This document shows, one piece after another, positions 1-8,903 of a DNA stretch of 64,000 nucleotides. The DNA lies in assembly GCA_035548495.1 (NCBI GenBank), contig DASZSV010000051.1, positions 44,140 through 108,139 of the forward strand, read 5' to 3'. Both the position numbers and the translations under genes were made by a program. Numbering within the stretch: the stretch's first letter is position 1; every line of letters starts with the position of its first letter. The notes below the pieces were generated by a model. It was not told the origin of the DNA. It saw nothing but the letters and a program-made list of their open reading frames with translations, and did not search any database. The DNA comes from CAILZL01 sp035548495 (GTDB lineage Bacteria > Pseudomonadota > Gammaproteobacteria > Steroidobacterales > Steroidobacteraceae).

Positions 1-1
1 C

Positions 2-439
2 GCCATCCTGCAGGCGCGCGGCATTACGCATGCATGGGTCATGGCTGGTGGTGATAGCCGCATCATCGGTGACCGCTTCGGCAAGCCGTGGATTGTCGGC
101 ATTCGCCATCCCGACGATCCCAATCGCGTGATTGCCAAGATTCCACTGGTCAACACTGCGCTGTCCACTTCAGGCGACTATGAAAGGTACTTCGATGAAA
201 ACGGGGTTCGCTACCATCACATCATCGATCCGAAAACCGGTGACTCGGCACGCAAGGTACGTAGCGCCACCATCATCGCGCCTACTGCAACACAAACCGA
301 CGGCCTGTCGAAAACCGCTTTTGTGCTTGGACCGGAAGCGGCCATGGAAATCTACAATCGCATTCCCGGTGTCGATGCCATTCTGGTGGCGCCCGATGGC
401 CGGGTGCTGTATTCAAAAGGACTGGAAGAGCCGAAGTAA
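2..439 (+). CDS. apbE: FAD:protein FMN transferase (ApbE), 3' part
   Basis: ApbE covalently attaches FMN to threonine residues of flavoproteins such as Nqr/Rnf subunits, usually in the periplasm. Only the C-terminal ~145 residues are in the window; the frame is open from base 2, so the start lies upstream. Visible family features are the AGGDSRIIG segment, the STSGDYERYF stretch, HHIIDPKTG, and the C-terminal TDGLSKTAFVLG block, which is the usual metal and nucleotide binding region. A hairpin follows at 452-481. The missing N-terminus means that lipoprotein or signal features cannot be judged. Confidence 0.93.
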   Translation, partial: AILQARGITHAWVMAGGDSRIIGDRFGKPWIVGIRHPDDPNRVIAKIPLVNTALSTSGDYERYFDENGVRYHHIIDPKTGDSARKVRSATIIAPTATQTDGLSKTAFVLGPEAAMEIYNRIPGVDAILVAPDGRVLYSKGLEEPK

Positions 440-451
440 TCAATGCCAGCA

Positions 452-481
452 ATCCACTCTGCCAATGCCGGCAGAGTGGAT
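452..481. terminator. hairpin between convergent apbE and DUF4337 gene
   Basis: A perfect 12-bp stem (452-463 with 470-481) encloses a six-base loop between two convergent genes. Neither side has a clear U-tract, so it may be a weak bidirectional terminator or simply a 3'-end stabilising hairpin. Confidence 0.5.
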
Positions 482-517
482 CAGCGCTTCATCGCCATGC
501 GCGCCTGATAACGCAAC

Positions 518-1048
518 TCAAACAAAGAATCCGCTGGCGCCAATCAATGTGCCGATGGCTGCCGCAGTCAGCCCCAGCACGGGAAACAACTTGCGTCGTG
601 AAAGAAAATACAGCGACGACAGCACCAGACCCAGCTCCAGAAAGCCTTCGCCGAGATCAAAGCGCACCGCCTGACGTTCTGATTGCTGCGATTCGTGATC
701 TTTTTCTTCTGCCTGCTTTTTCAGTTCTGCAGAATCATCGGCAAAGTGCTTGACATCGCTCTGCAACTTCTCGATCACCGCAGCAGAACGTGTCGCATCG
801 CTGTTCAGCGCATTGGCCAGTGTTGCCGCCACCTCACTGACATGGCCACGAATCTTTTTTGCCTGATAGTAGGCCCACTGATCGTTGGCTTCGGTCTTGT
901 GAACAATTGCAGCCGTATGTGCGCGATGCGATTCAATCGTCACGCCCGCCAGCAATATGCCCACCACGGCAACCGCAACGCTGACTGCCGCACCAAACGG
1001 GTCACCTTCAACATGGTGATGATGATGTTCACCGTGCATTTCTGACAT
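518..1048 (-). CDS. DUF4337 family membrane protein
   Basis: Hypothetical membrane protein matching the DUF4337 pattern as I know it. From the chosen start (MSEMHGEHHHHH, 176 residues) there is a His-rich N-terminus, a first membrane segment (AAVSVAVAVVGILLAGVTI), a cytoplasmic-type helical middle rich in K/E/Q (QWAYYQAKKIRGH onward), and two C-terminal hydrophobic segments ending in GTLIGASGFFV. The in-frame ATG at 1060 is also possible; 1048 is preferred because it follows the GGAGAGG-like purine stretch. The histidine run could bind metal, but nothing shows that directly. No function is established. Confidence 0.85.
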   Translation of the reverse strand: MSEMHGEHHHHHVEGDPFGAAVSVAVAVVGILLAGVTIESHRAHTAAIVHKTEANDQWAYYQAKKIRGHVSEVAATLANALNSDATRSAAVIEKLQSDVKHFADDSAELKKQAEEKDHESQQSERQAVRFDLGEGFLELGLVLSSLYFLSRRKLFPVLGLTAAAIGTLIGASGFFV

Positions 1049-1135
1049 ACACCTCTCCACAGGGAAAAACTTCTGCTATTTTACCTGCGGCATCAATGCC
1101 GTCACGATGTTGCAAAAATAAATTACACTGCCGGG

Positions 1136-2788
1136 ATGAACTTGCAGACAAGTGTCCTCGGCAATTTGCAACCCGGCAAACGCTGGCCTGATCTGCTGGC
1201 GGGCATTTCGATAGCGGGACTCATTCTGCCGGAGGCCATCGCGTACTCCGGCATTGCAGGCATGCCGCCGCTCACCGGCATCATCGCCGCCATTGCCGGA
1301 TTGCTGGTGTATGGTCTGTTTGGCGGCAGCCGCTTTGCACTGGTTTCCGCCACATCTTCATCGGCAGCGGTGTTGCTTGCGGCGATGCGTTCACTGAACG
1401 AAGGCCAGCAGTTGCAAACCGCACAACTCGCTGGCGCACTCGTTATCATCACCGGTATTTTTTTTCTTGTCAGCGCTGCGTTTCGTCTTGGCCGCATTGC
1501 GCATTTCATTGCGCGTCCTGTAGTGCGGGGTCTGGCCTTGGGACTGGCCCTGGTCATCGTATCGAGGCAAGTGGCAAGCATTGTGGGTGTGCATACAGCG
1601 CACACCAATGTGCTGTTGTTGATGTATGAATTATTCGCGCACCTGCGCGAATGGAACGGCAGTGGCATTGCACTGGCCGCAGGCGCCTTGCTGCTGCTGA
1701 ACGGCTTGAAGCGCTGGCCGCGCATCCCCGGACCCTTGCTGGTGATTGTCGCGGGCACCTTGGTGTATCAATGGCTGGGACTGCATGCCGCAGGCGTTGC
1801 AGTGGTTGGCGACATCACCCTCACTGGCACAGCTGCGTTGAGTTTGTCGATTCCTTCGCTGCCGGGTGTTGAATGGCTGCGCATTGCAGAACTTTCCGTG
1901 GCATTGATGTTGATTCTGTTTGCAGAATCGTACAGCTCTATACGTTCCACTGCATTGCAGAACGGTGATCCGGTCCATGTCAATCGCGATCTGTTTGCAT
2001 TGGGCGCGGCGAATCTGCTTTCCGGATTGCTGGGTGCAATGCCGGTGGGCGCCGGTTATTCCGCCACCATGACCAACCAGACCATTGGTTCACGTTCTCG
2101 GCTCACCGGCATCGCCGCGGGTTGCTATGTACTGGTAGTAGTATTGTTGTTGATACGCTACGTGGCGCTGATACCGGAACCGGTGCTTGCCGCCATTGTG
2201 ATTTACGGCATGCAACACGCATTAAGCCTTGCACCGCTGCGCACCTATCTGAAGTGGCGCAGAGATCGTCTTGTGGCGCTTATTGCCATCATTGCCGTCG
2301 TTACACTGGGTGTACTTGATGGTCTGCTCGCGTCGATTGCATTCAGCGTCATCCTGCTGATACGCGGCCTCGCGCAACCGCGCATCAGTATTCTCGGCAG
2401 ATTGGGCGACACACATGACTACGTGCCGCTGCAAGGGCATCCCGGTGTTCATGCCGTACCCGGCATGCTTATCATCCGTCCCGATGAACCGCTGTTTTTT
2501 GCCAATGCTGACGCCATGCTGGAAAGCGCGCTGAATGCGCTCGATGCATCACCGAATGTACGTGTCTTGATACTCAGTCTCGAAGAATCGCCCAATATTG
2601 ACAGCACTGTCATTGAAGCGCTGGATCAGTTCAACAAACGTGTGCGTGAGAAAGGTTGCAGATTACTGCTGGCGCGGCTGAAAGATCCGGTGCGCGATGT
2701 ATTGCAACGCGCACAGTTGCAATATCTGGACGAATCCGTGTTGAATACCTCCAGTGTTGCCGCCGTGGTCGGCAGCGTTGTTTCCTGA
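1136..2788 (+). CDS. SulP family anion transporter with STAS domain
   Basis: Inner-membrane transporter of the SulP/SLC26 family, moving sulfate, bicarbonate or another anion; the substrate cannot be read from sequence. The 550-residue length is normal. The N-terminal transport domain starts with WPDLLAGISIAGLILPEAIAYSGIAGMPP, the family signature, followed by about ten to twelve hydrophobic segments to about residue 420. A C-terminal STAS domain follows, with PDEPLFFANADAM and the NIDSTVIEAL segment. The start overlaps no neighbour, and the gene is followed 30 bases later by the lytic transglycosylase. No carbonic anhydrase gene adjoins, so a bicarbonate role is not supported by context. Confidence 0.93.
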   Translation: MNLQTSVLGNLQPGKRWPDLLAGISIAGLILPEAIAYSGIAGMPPLTGIIAAIAGLLVYGLFGGSRFALVSATSSSAAVLLAAMRSLNEGQQLQTAQLAGALVIITGIFFLVSAAFRLGRIAHFIARPVVRGLALGLALVIVSRQVASIVGVHTAHTNVLLLMYELFAHLREWNGSGIALAAGALLLLNGLKRWPRIPGPLLVIVAGTLVYQWLGLHAAGVAVVGDITLTGTAALSLSIPSLPGVEWLRIAELSVALMLILFAESYSSIRSTALQNGDPVHVNRDLFALGAANLLSGLLGAMPVGAGYSATMTNQTIGSRSRLTGIAAGCYVLVVVLLLIRYVALIPEPVLAAIVIYGMQHALSLAPLRTYLKWRRDRLVALIAIIAVVTLGVLDGLLASIAFSVILLIRGLAQPRISILGRLGDTHDYVPLQGHPGVHAVPGMLIIRPDEPLFFANADAMLESALNALDASPNVRVLILSLEESPNIDSTVIEALDQFNKRVREKGCRLLLARLKDPVRDVLQRAQLQYLDESVLNTSSVAAVVGSVVS

Positions 2789-2818
2789 TCCGCTGTTCTT
2801 CTTTTCTCCGGGCTCCCG

Positions 2819-4765
2819 ATGTTTCGTATTGCTGTTACTTGCGCAGTTCCTTGCCTTTGTTCTCTGTTGCTGTTGTCACAGCCGGCTGCTGGCGACGCGC
2901 CGGATCGCATCACCACACAACGTGAAGAGTTCATGAACGCATACGATGCGATTGAACACAACAAAAAAGCACCACCAGACAGCAAGGCACTGAAGGAATA
3001 CATTCTGTATCCCTATCTGCAAGCGCTGCGCCTGATGCAATCACTGCAACAGACGCCAGCGGATGCGCGGGTGAATCAACACATCATTGCATTCCTGAAT
3101 GCTCAACAGGATGCAGCGGCAACGAAAGCGCTGCGCAGTGCGTGGTTATCGTCACTGGCTGCACGCGGACAGTGGAATACCTTCCTGAAATATTTTCGCG
3201 ATGACGGCAGCGCCGAGTTGCGTTGCCAGCAAATCAATGCGCTGGTGGCAACACATCATCAGGCAGAAGCCGCGTCTCTGGTGGCACCACTCTGGCTGAA
3301 CGGTGACCGCCTTCCCGGCTCCTGCAACACATCGTTCGACTGGGCACGCAAACAGCAGATCATCACACCGGCATTGCTTGAACAGCGCATCCGGCTGGTA
3401 TTGAAGAATGGCAACTACGAACTCGCGCGTGACCTGATCGGCGATCTGCCCGCGTCACAGGCAGCGCCGTTGTATCAATGGATCACGCTCATTGCCGATC
3501 CGCAAGCGGCAATTGATTCGGTCATCAGTCATCCTGACGTAAAAGTTGAAGATGATGCGTTACAAGATGGCTGGACACGGCTCGCACGCAAGGATCAGGA
3601 CGCGGCCATTGCGCGCCTGCCGATGCTGATCAAGTCGCGCAACTGGAACACAGCACAAGCCAGCCCTTATGTGTTGACGCTGGCACTCGCCCTCGCATGG
3701 AATCGCCGTGAAGAAGCACTGGATTATTTTGCGCGGGTCATGCCAACGGACATGACGGAGCAGGCCCATGAATGGCAGGCACGTGCGGCATTGTGGCGCG
3801 GCAATTGGGAACAGGTGAAAAGATTGATCTCCACCATGCCGGACGCATTGAAATCGCAGGTGCGCTGGCGTTACTGGCTGGTACGCGCAAAGGAACGTAC
3901 GCAGGGCATTGATGCAGCACGCAACGGATATCAGCAACTGATGAACAATGAAGACAATTACTTTGGCGCACTCGCGGCTGCACGTATCAATGCCGCATAT
4001 ACACCGCATCCGCATCCATTTGCGTTTGATGCATCCGCCATTCAGCAGCTCGCCGCGCTGCCGGACATGCAACGCATTCACGAACTGTATGCCGTGCAAC
4101 TGATGCCCGAAGCAACCACGGAGTGGAACGCGGAACTTTCCACACTGAATGCAACTGAGCAATTCGCTGCGGCGGCACTGGCACATCAATGGCACTGGTA
4201 TGAACAGGCCATTCTGGTGTGTGCCAGGCTGAATCAATTTGATGATTACGCTTTCCTTTATCCGCATCCTTACGACGCCGAAGTGCAGGCTGCGGCAAAA
4301 TTGAGCGGCTTGCCGGTTGACCTGATCTATGCACAACTGCGGCAGGAAAGCCTGTATCGCAGTGATGCCCAATCGGTTGCCGGTGCACTGGGACTGATGC
4401 AGCTCATTCCTGCTTCGGCGCGTATTACTGCAAGAAAACTGAAGTTTGCACGGCTCAGCGATGCAGATTTGTTCAAACCCGCAATCAACATTCCGCTGGG
4501 TGCAATGCACTTGAAGCAGACCATGGACGTCTTCAATGATCAACTGATTCCCGGTCTTGCTGCCTACAATGGCGGCCCCACTGCGGCACGCCGCTGGCTG
4601 CCGGATAGTGAAATGGACAGCGATGTGTGGATTGAAAACATTCCCTATAACGAAACCCGCATCTACATCGGCCGCATTCTCTGGCATCGCGTTATTTTTA
4701 CCTGGCTGCGCACACATAAACCCGTGGACACGTCCGAGTGGCTATCACAGGTCAAGGCGATGTAA
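2819..4765 (+). CDS. slt: soluble lytic murein transglycosylase (Slt70-type)
   Basis: Periplasmic enzyme that cleaves MurNAc-GlcNAc bonds to give 1,6-anhydromuropeptides during wall turnover. The 648-residue protein has an N-terminal signal segment (MFRIAVTCAVPCLCSLLLLSQPAAG), a long alpha-superhelical U/L domain, and a C-terminal SLT domain. The catalytic glutamate lies in IYAQLRQESLYRSDAQS, followed by GALGLMQLIPASA and the GLAAYNGGPTAARRW motif. Length and order match Slt70. Alternative starts downstream would remove the signal peptide, so 2819 is kept. A 385-codon antisense ORF inside it is a codon-bias shadow. Confidence 0.95.
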   Translation: MFRIAVTCAVPCLCSLLLLSQPAAGDAPDRITTQREEFMNAYDAIEHNKKAPPDSKALKEYILYPYLQALRLMQSLQQTPADARVNQHIIAFLNAQQDAAATKALRSAWLSSLAARGQWNTFLKYFRDDGSAELRCQQINALVATHHQAEAASLVAPLWLNGDRLPGSCNTSFDWARKQQIITPALLEQRIRLVLKNGNYELARDLIGDLPASQAAPLYQWITLIADPQAAIDSVISHPDVKVEDDALQDGWTRLARKDQDAAIARLPMLIKSRNWNTAQASPYVLTLALALAWNRREEALDYFARVMPTDMTEQAHEWQARAALWRGNWEQVKRLISTMPDALKSQVRWRYWLVRAKERTQGIDAARNGYQQLMNNEDNYFGALAAARINAAYTPHPHPFAFDASAIQQLAALPDMQRIHELYAVQLMPEATTEWNAELSTLNATEQFAAAALAHQWHWYEQAILVCARLNQFDDYAFLYPHPYDAEVQAAAKLSGLPVDLIYAQLRQESLYRSDAQSVAGALGLMQLIPASARITARKLKFARLSDADLFKPAINIPLGAMHLKQTMDVFNDQLIPGLAAYNGGPTAARRWLPDSEMDSDVWIENIPYNETRIYIGRILWHRVIFTWLRTHKPVDTSEWLSQVKAM

Positions 4766-4785
4766 ATCAGCAGTAAAAACAGAAC

Positions 4786-6168
4786 TCAACTAGTGTGACT
4801 TGCCATCCGCGGCGCGTCGCCTCCGATGCCCAGTGCACGCGACATGAAAAAGCGCTTGATCAAAGAATGACGTTCCACGGTTTGCAGGCCAATGCGGCGT
4901 GCCTTGCTCAACACAGTGCTGTCATTGCTGAACAGTCGGTTGATGCCGTCAACCATGCTCAATGCGATCGTGTTTTCGGTTTTGCGCCAGCGTTCGTAAC
5001 GGCGCAGCACGCGCATCTCGCTTAGTGCCTGCATACTCGCGCCATGCTCGCGCGCTTCACTCAGCACCTGAACCAATGAAGCAGCATCCATCAAGCCGAG
5101 ATTCACGCCCTGCCCCGCCAGCGGATGAATGCTGTGTGCCGCATCACCCACCAGCACAAATCGCGCGCGGCAGTACTCATCCACCTGCGCAAGCTGCAAT
5201 GGGAATGCTGCACGCGCACCGGCAATGGTGACCTGACCCAGCACATGATCGCAGGCATTGCCGATCTCGTTCGCCAACTGCACATCATTCAACTTCAACA
5301 GGTGATCTGCGTGATCCGGCGTCGTGGTCCACACGATGGAACTGCGGCCATCATTCAGCGGCAACAGCGCAATTGGTCCGTTGGACAGGAACCGCTGCCA
5401 CGCAGTGAATTGATGAGGCCATTCCGTCCGAATGTGCGTGACCAGCGCCGATTGCTGATAAGGCTTGATGTTGGCGGCAATACCCACACACTCGCGACTG
5501 ACGCTTCTTGCTCCATCGGCGCCGATGACCAGATGCGCGGTAATTGAACGTCCATCATCAAGTTGCACGCATGCCCGTACATCATCCAGCTTGATTGACG
5601 AAAGCCTTGTCGCAAAACGCGTCACGCCGGTTTGCGCACCGGCCTCAAGCGCCGCCCATTGAATGCAGTTGTTGGCAATGATGTAACCGAGATTGGGCTC
5701 TGCCATGCTTGCCGCAGAGAAGTGCAATGCCTCCGGGCGTGCGATCAAACCCTCCGGAGAAAGCGCCGTTCGTCCTGAGCTGGCGGAAGGGTTACGCGTT
5801 AGATTGTTGAATGGTTCCCCCGTTCTGACAGACAAGAGCTCACCATGAACATGTTTTGAATGGAGATTGGGCGCCGGACTGGCGTAATCCCATACCACCA
5901 TGTCCTGGTACGCGCAACGCTGTGATGACTTGATCAATGGCCAGGCACCACAACGTGCGAGAATGCGTTCGGACGCACGCGAAATGGCAGAGACACGCAC
6001 ATCCACCTCATCGCCGGGTGGTTGTGAACTTTGTGATTCAATCAATGCAATGCGCAATCCTTTCAATGTGACATCCGTTGCCAGCAAGGCAGCGACAGTT
6101 GCCCCCACCATGCCACCGCCACACACAATGATGTCGAAGTCCGGTGCATTTCTGTTGATCACATTCAT
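4786..6168 (-). CDS. ubiI: UbiI/UbiH-family FAD monooxygenase with in-frame insertion
   Basis: Class A flavin hydroxylase of the ubiquinone pathway; gene order (ygfB-pepP-ubiH-this gene) matches E. coli ubiI, the C5 hydroxylase. Visible motifs are the FAD dinucleotide fold DIIVCGGGMVGATVAA, the DG motif VIGADGARSVSRE, and the GD motif VLVGDAAHSIHPLAGQGVNLGL. Its ATG overlaps the ubiH stop by 4 bp (ATGA), so the two are translationally coupled. At 460 residues it is some 45 longer than its usual family members. The extra residues (about 100-147) sit between VVWD and the ALHF..AEPNLGY block and contain a repeat-like NPSASSGRT segment. Catalytic motifs are intact, so it is probably functional. 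Confidence 0.92.
   Translation of the reverse strand: MNVINRNAPDFDIIVCGGGMVGATVAALLATDVTLKGLRIALIESQSSQPPGDEVDVRVSAISRASERILARCGAWPLIKSSQRCAYQDMVVWDYASPAPNLHSKHVHGELLSVRTGEPFNNLTRNPSASSGRTALSPEGLIARPEALHFSAASMAEPNLGYIIANNCIQWAALEAGAQTGVTRFATRLSSIKLDDVRACVQLDDGRSITAHLVIGADGARSVSRECVGIAANIKPYQQSALVTHIRTEWPHQFTAWQRFLSNGPIALLPLNDGRSSIVWTTTPDHADHLLKLNDVQLANEIGNACDHVLGQVTIAGARAAFPLQLAQVDEYCRARFVLVGDAAHSIHPLAGQGVNLGLMDAASLVQVLSEAREHGASMQALSEMRVLRRYERWRKTENTIALSMVDGINRLFSNDSTVLSKARRIGLQTVERHSLIKRFFMSRALGIGGDAPRMASHTS
5728..5871 (-). repeat. repeat-derived in-frame insertion in ubiI
   Basis: About 48 codons with no counterpart in the usual UbiH/UbiI fold. The core (about 5767-5792, minus strand CCTTCCGCCAGCTCAGGACG then AACGG) closely resembles the short dispersed palindromic repeat of GC-rich proteobacteria whose common form includes AAGCTCAGGACGAACGG. 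The boundaries are estimated from where family conservation stops and resumes. The frame is preserved. Confidence 0.6.
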
Positions 6169-7409
6169 AGCAACGCGCCCCGTGCCAGTCGCGGCACCCT
6201 GCCCGATGCGCCAACAGACAGTTGCGATAACGCATCCTTGGCCACGGGCAACAGATCAAAGGTGAGCAATCCAACGTCACGCGCAAACTTGATGACGCCC
6301 AGCGGCTGATTGAAGACCCGTACCAGTCCGTCGGTAAAGGCAATGATGCGTTTGCTGTCCTGTTGCCGCCATTCGCTGTAGCGCTGTAAAACAGGTGCAT
6401 TGCCGGGATCAAACTCACTCACCTCATCGCGATGTGCATCTGCCAGAACTTCCGCCAAGGTGGCCGCATCGCGCAGACCAAGGTTCAAGCCCTGACCGGC
6501 AATGGGATGCAGCATTTGCGCGGCATTACCAATGACTGCAACGCGGTGGGCAATGTGTGCATCGGCGCGAATCAGTGCCAGTGGATAATGATGACGTTCA
6601 CCCACTTTGATAAAACGGCCCAGGCGAAAGCCAAACTCGCGTTGCAGATGGGATAGAAACTCCGCATCACTCCAAGCGAGTGCGTCAGCAGCGCGTTCTG
6701 ATGCAACGGTGAGTATCACGCCCACACGTGCATCGGCCAATGGCAGCACCGCAACCGGACCTTTCGGTGTAAATCGTTCGTAGGCAACATGATCGTGAAA
6801 TTTTTGCGTCAACGCATTGGCAATGACGGCCACCTGACCGTAATCACGATGATGATGCTGTATGCCCACTGCTTCGCGGACCACTGAGTGTGCGCCATCC
6901 GCAGCGACGACCAGCCGCGCGCTCAACGAGTGCAAGCCATCAGGTGTTTCAATGCCGATCATTCGATGCGTGACGTTGTCATCCACTGACTTTACCGTCG
7001 CAGGCGCAATCACGTTGATGCCTTCCTGCTGCAATCGCGTCCACAACGCCTTGCCCATGTGCCAATTGGGCACCACATATCCCATTGCGGGAATGCCCTG
7101 CTCTTCGGCACTCAGGCGTGCAAATCCAAACCGGCCTTGATCCGATACATGAATACGCTTGATGGGCGTGACATTGGACTGCAACAGCGGCCATACACCT
7201 ATGGCATCAAAAATTCGCCGCGTGCTGTTGGAAAGTGCCGTGGTACGTTCATCGAAACTGGGATGGGCGTTACCGCTGAAGGGCTGTGCTTCGATCAACG
7301 CGATGCGCAATCCCAATGGTTTTAGCATCAACGCCAGACTGGCGCCGACCAATCCGCCGCCGCAGATGAGAAGGTCATAGCTTGAGCTGGAATGTGTACG
7401 GTTATTCAT
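6165..7409 (-). CDS. ubiH: 2-octaprenyl-6-methoxyphenol hydroxylase UbiH
   Basis: FAD-dependent hydroxylase of aerobic ubiquinone synthesis. The 414-residue protein has an FAD-binding GGGLVGASLALML near residue 16, the DG motif VVAADGAHSVVRE, and VAVIGNAAQMLHPIAGQGLNLGL. In the last motif the GD aspartate is Asn, which is typical of UbiH and distinguishes it from the downstream paralogue. It lies in the conserved ygfB-pepP-ubiH-ubiI order and overlaps ubiI by 4 bp. The 145-bp gap to pepP contains a dispersed repeat, so ubiH may have its own promoter or be separated from pepP by mRNA processing. Confidence 0.95.
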   Translation of the reverse strand: MNNRTHSSSSYDLLICGGGLVGASLALMLKPLGLRIALIEAQPFSGNAHPSFDERTTALSNSTRRIFDAIGVWPLLQSNVTPIKRIHVSDQGRFGFARLSAEEQGIPAMGYVVPNWHMGKALWTRLQQEGINVIAPATVKSVDDNVTHRMIGIETPDGLHSLSARLVVAADGAHSVVREAVGIQHHHRDYGQVAVIANALTQKFHDHVAYERFTPKGPVAVLPLADARVGVILTVASERAADALAWSDAEFLSHLQREFGFRLGRFIKVGERHHYPLALIRADAHIAHRVAVIGNAAQMLHPIAGQGLNLGLRDAATLAEVLADAHRDEVSEFDPGNAPVLQRYSEWRQQDSKRIIAFTDGLVRVFNQPLGVIKFARDVGLLTFDLLPVAKDALSQLSVGASGRVPRLARGALL

Positions 7410-7458
7410 GCGTCTGAAGAATGAATGGTTCGACTGGCTGGCTATGAAGGTACAAACT

Positions 7459-7497
7459 CCTCACCCCTAATCCCTCTCCCTCAAGGGGCGAAGGGAG
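7459..7497. repeat. dispersed CTCACCCCTAATCCCTCTCC-type palindromic repeat
   Basis: The core CTCACCCCTAATCCCTCTCC is followed by CTCAAGGGGCGAAGGGA, an imperfect palindrome (CCCTCTCCCTC with AAGGGGCGAAGGG). This pattern is familiar as a short intergenic repeat in many proteobacteria. It sits between pepP and ubiH, where transcribed hairpins could affect mRNA stability. Only one copy is visible in this window, so its repeat status rests on recognition, not on a count. Confidence 0.65.
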
Positions 7498-7554
7498 CAA
7501 GAGAGGCTGCTTGCGCAGGACTGGCGTGGTGTTTGTCACATGCATGAGCAGCCA

Positions 7555-8862
7555 TCACGCTGCGTTCATCAATCTCTCGACATCATCCGGCTCTTTCACC
7601 AGTGCGCCAGTCAGTACGTGACACCCGTTTCTGGTGATGATCACATCATCTTCGATGCGAATGCCGATGTTCCACCAGCGTTTGTTGACGCCCTTTGAAC
7701 CGGCAGGAATGTAAATGCCGGGTTCAATGGTCAAGGCCATGCCGGGCTCCAGAACACGCCATTCATCGCCTACCTTGTAATCGCCCACATCGTGCACATC
7801 CATGCCCAGCCAATGACCCGTGCGATGCATGAAGAATTGCCTGTATGCACCTTCCTTGATCAGTGTTTGTAATTTCCCCTTAAGCAGTCCCAGCTTGACC
7901 AGGCCCTTGGTAATGGCATGAACCGCCGCATCGTGTGGATCGTTCCAGTGATTGCCGGGCTTGGCCGCCGCAATGGCAGCATATTGTGCATTCAGCACTA
8001 CTTCATACACCGCGCGCTGTTCAGGTGAATAACGGCCATTCACCGGAAAAGTACGCGTAATGTCCGATGCATAGAGTCCATATTCACAGCCGGCATCAAT
8101 CAACAACAGATCACCGTCATGCAATACCGCGTTGTTTTCGTGATAGTGCAGGATGCAACTGTTGGCACCGCCACCGACGATGGGATGATAGGAAATGTCC
8201 GCTTCGTGGCGATGGAATTCATGCAGGATTTCCGCCATCACCTGATATTCCCTGCGGCCGGGTTCAACAAACTTCATGGCGCGTTCATGTGCACCTACCG
8301 CGATGTCGGCAGATCGCTGCATCAGGCTGGTTTCACCACGCGACTTGTACAGGCGCATGTCATGCAACAGATGGTCCAGCGCAACGAATTCCTGGGGCGG
8401 ATGAATGCCCGCACGTGCCTGTGATTTCAGGCCATTGACCCAACTGATCACGCGATGATCGAACTCGGTGCTGACACCCATGGTGTAATACACACGCTCG
8501 CAGTGTTCCATCAATCCCGGCAGGATTTCATCTATATCGTTGATGGGAAATGCATCATCGGCAGCAAACTGTTTCACCGCGCCTTCCGGACCAGCACGTC
8601 GTCCATCCCAGATCTCGCGCGTGGCATCGCGATCACGCACAAACAGAATGTATTCAGCCTGTTTACGGCCCGGCACCAGCACGGCAACGGCTTCAGGCTC
8701 GTGGAATCCGGTGAGATAAAAAAAGTCACTGTCAGGACGATAGTGATAGTGCACATCATTGTTGCGTTGCCGTTCCGGCGCGGCGGGCAGAATGGCGATG
8801 CCTCCCTTACCGATCATTCTCATGAGCTGTTTGCGACGCTGCTGATATTCGTTGCTGGACAT
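7555..8862 (-). CDS. pepP: Xaa-Pro aminopeptidase P (PepP)
   Basis: Cytosolic dimanganese M24B peptidase that removes N-terminal residues before proline. The 435-residue protein has the aminopeptidase P N-terminal domain (about 1-170, with YHYRPDSDFFYLTGF) and a pita-bread catalytic domain. Metal ligands are visible in LLIDAGCEYGLYASDITRTFPVNG (two Asp), HRTGHWLGMDVHDVG (His), LTIEPGIYI (Glu) and GIRIEDDVII (Glu). It follows ygfB by 41 bases and precedes ubiH, the arrangement of enterobacteria and pseudomonads. The start at 8862 gives MSSNEYQQRRKQL, typical of the family. Confidence 0.96.
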   Translation of the reverse strand: MSSNEYQQRRKQLMRMIGKGGIAILPAAPERQRNNDVHYHYRPDSDFFYLTGFHEPEAVAVLVPGRKQAEYILFVRDRDATREIWDGRRAGPEGAVKQFAADDAFPINDIDEILPGLMEHCERVYYTMGVSTEFDHRVISWVNGLKSQARAGIHPPQEFVALDHLLHDMRLYKSRGETSLMQRSADIAVGAHERAMKFVEPGRREYQVMAEILHEFHRHEADISYHPIVGGGANSCILHYHENNAVLHDGDLLLIDAGCEYGLYASDITRTFPVNGRYSPEQRAVYEVVLNAQYAAIAAAKPGNHWNDPHDAAVHAITKGLVKLGLLKGKLQTLIKEGAYRQFFMHRTGHWLGMDVHDVGDYKVGDEWRVLEPGMALTIEPGIYIPAGSKGVNKRWWNIGIRIEDDVIITRNGCHVLTGALVKEPDDVERLMNAA

Positions 8863-8903
8863 GATGGAGATAAGGCTCCGGTCGATTCGGTGATCAATTC
8901 AAC

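Noticed and set aside
3560..4717. 385-codon minus-strand ORF
   Set aside because: It lies wholly inside the lytic transglycosylase gene with motif support; the protein is Cys/His-rich in the way typical of antisense shadows.
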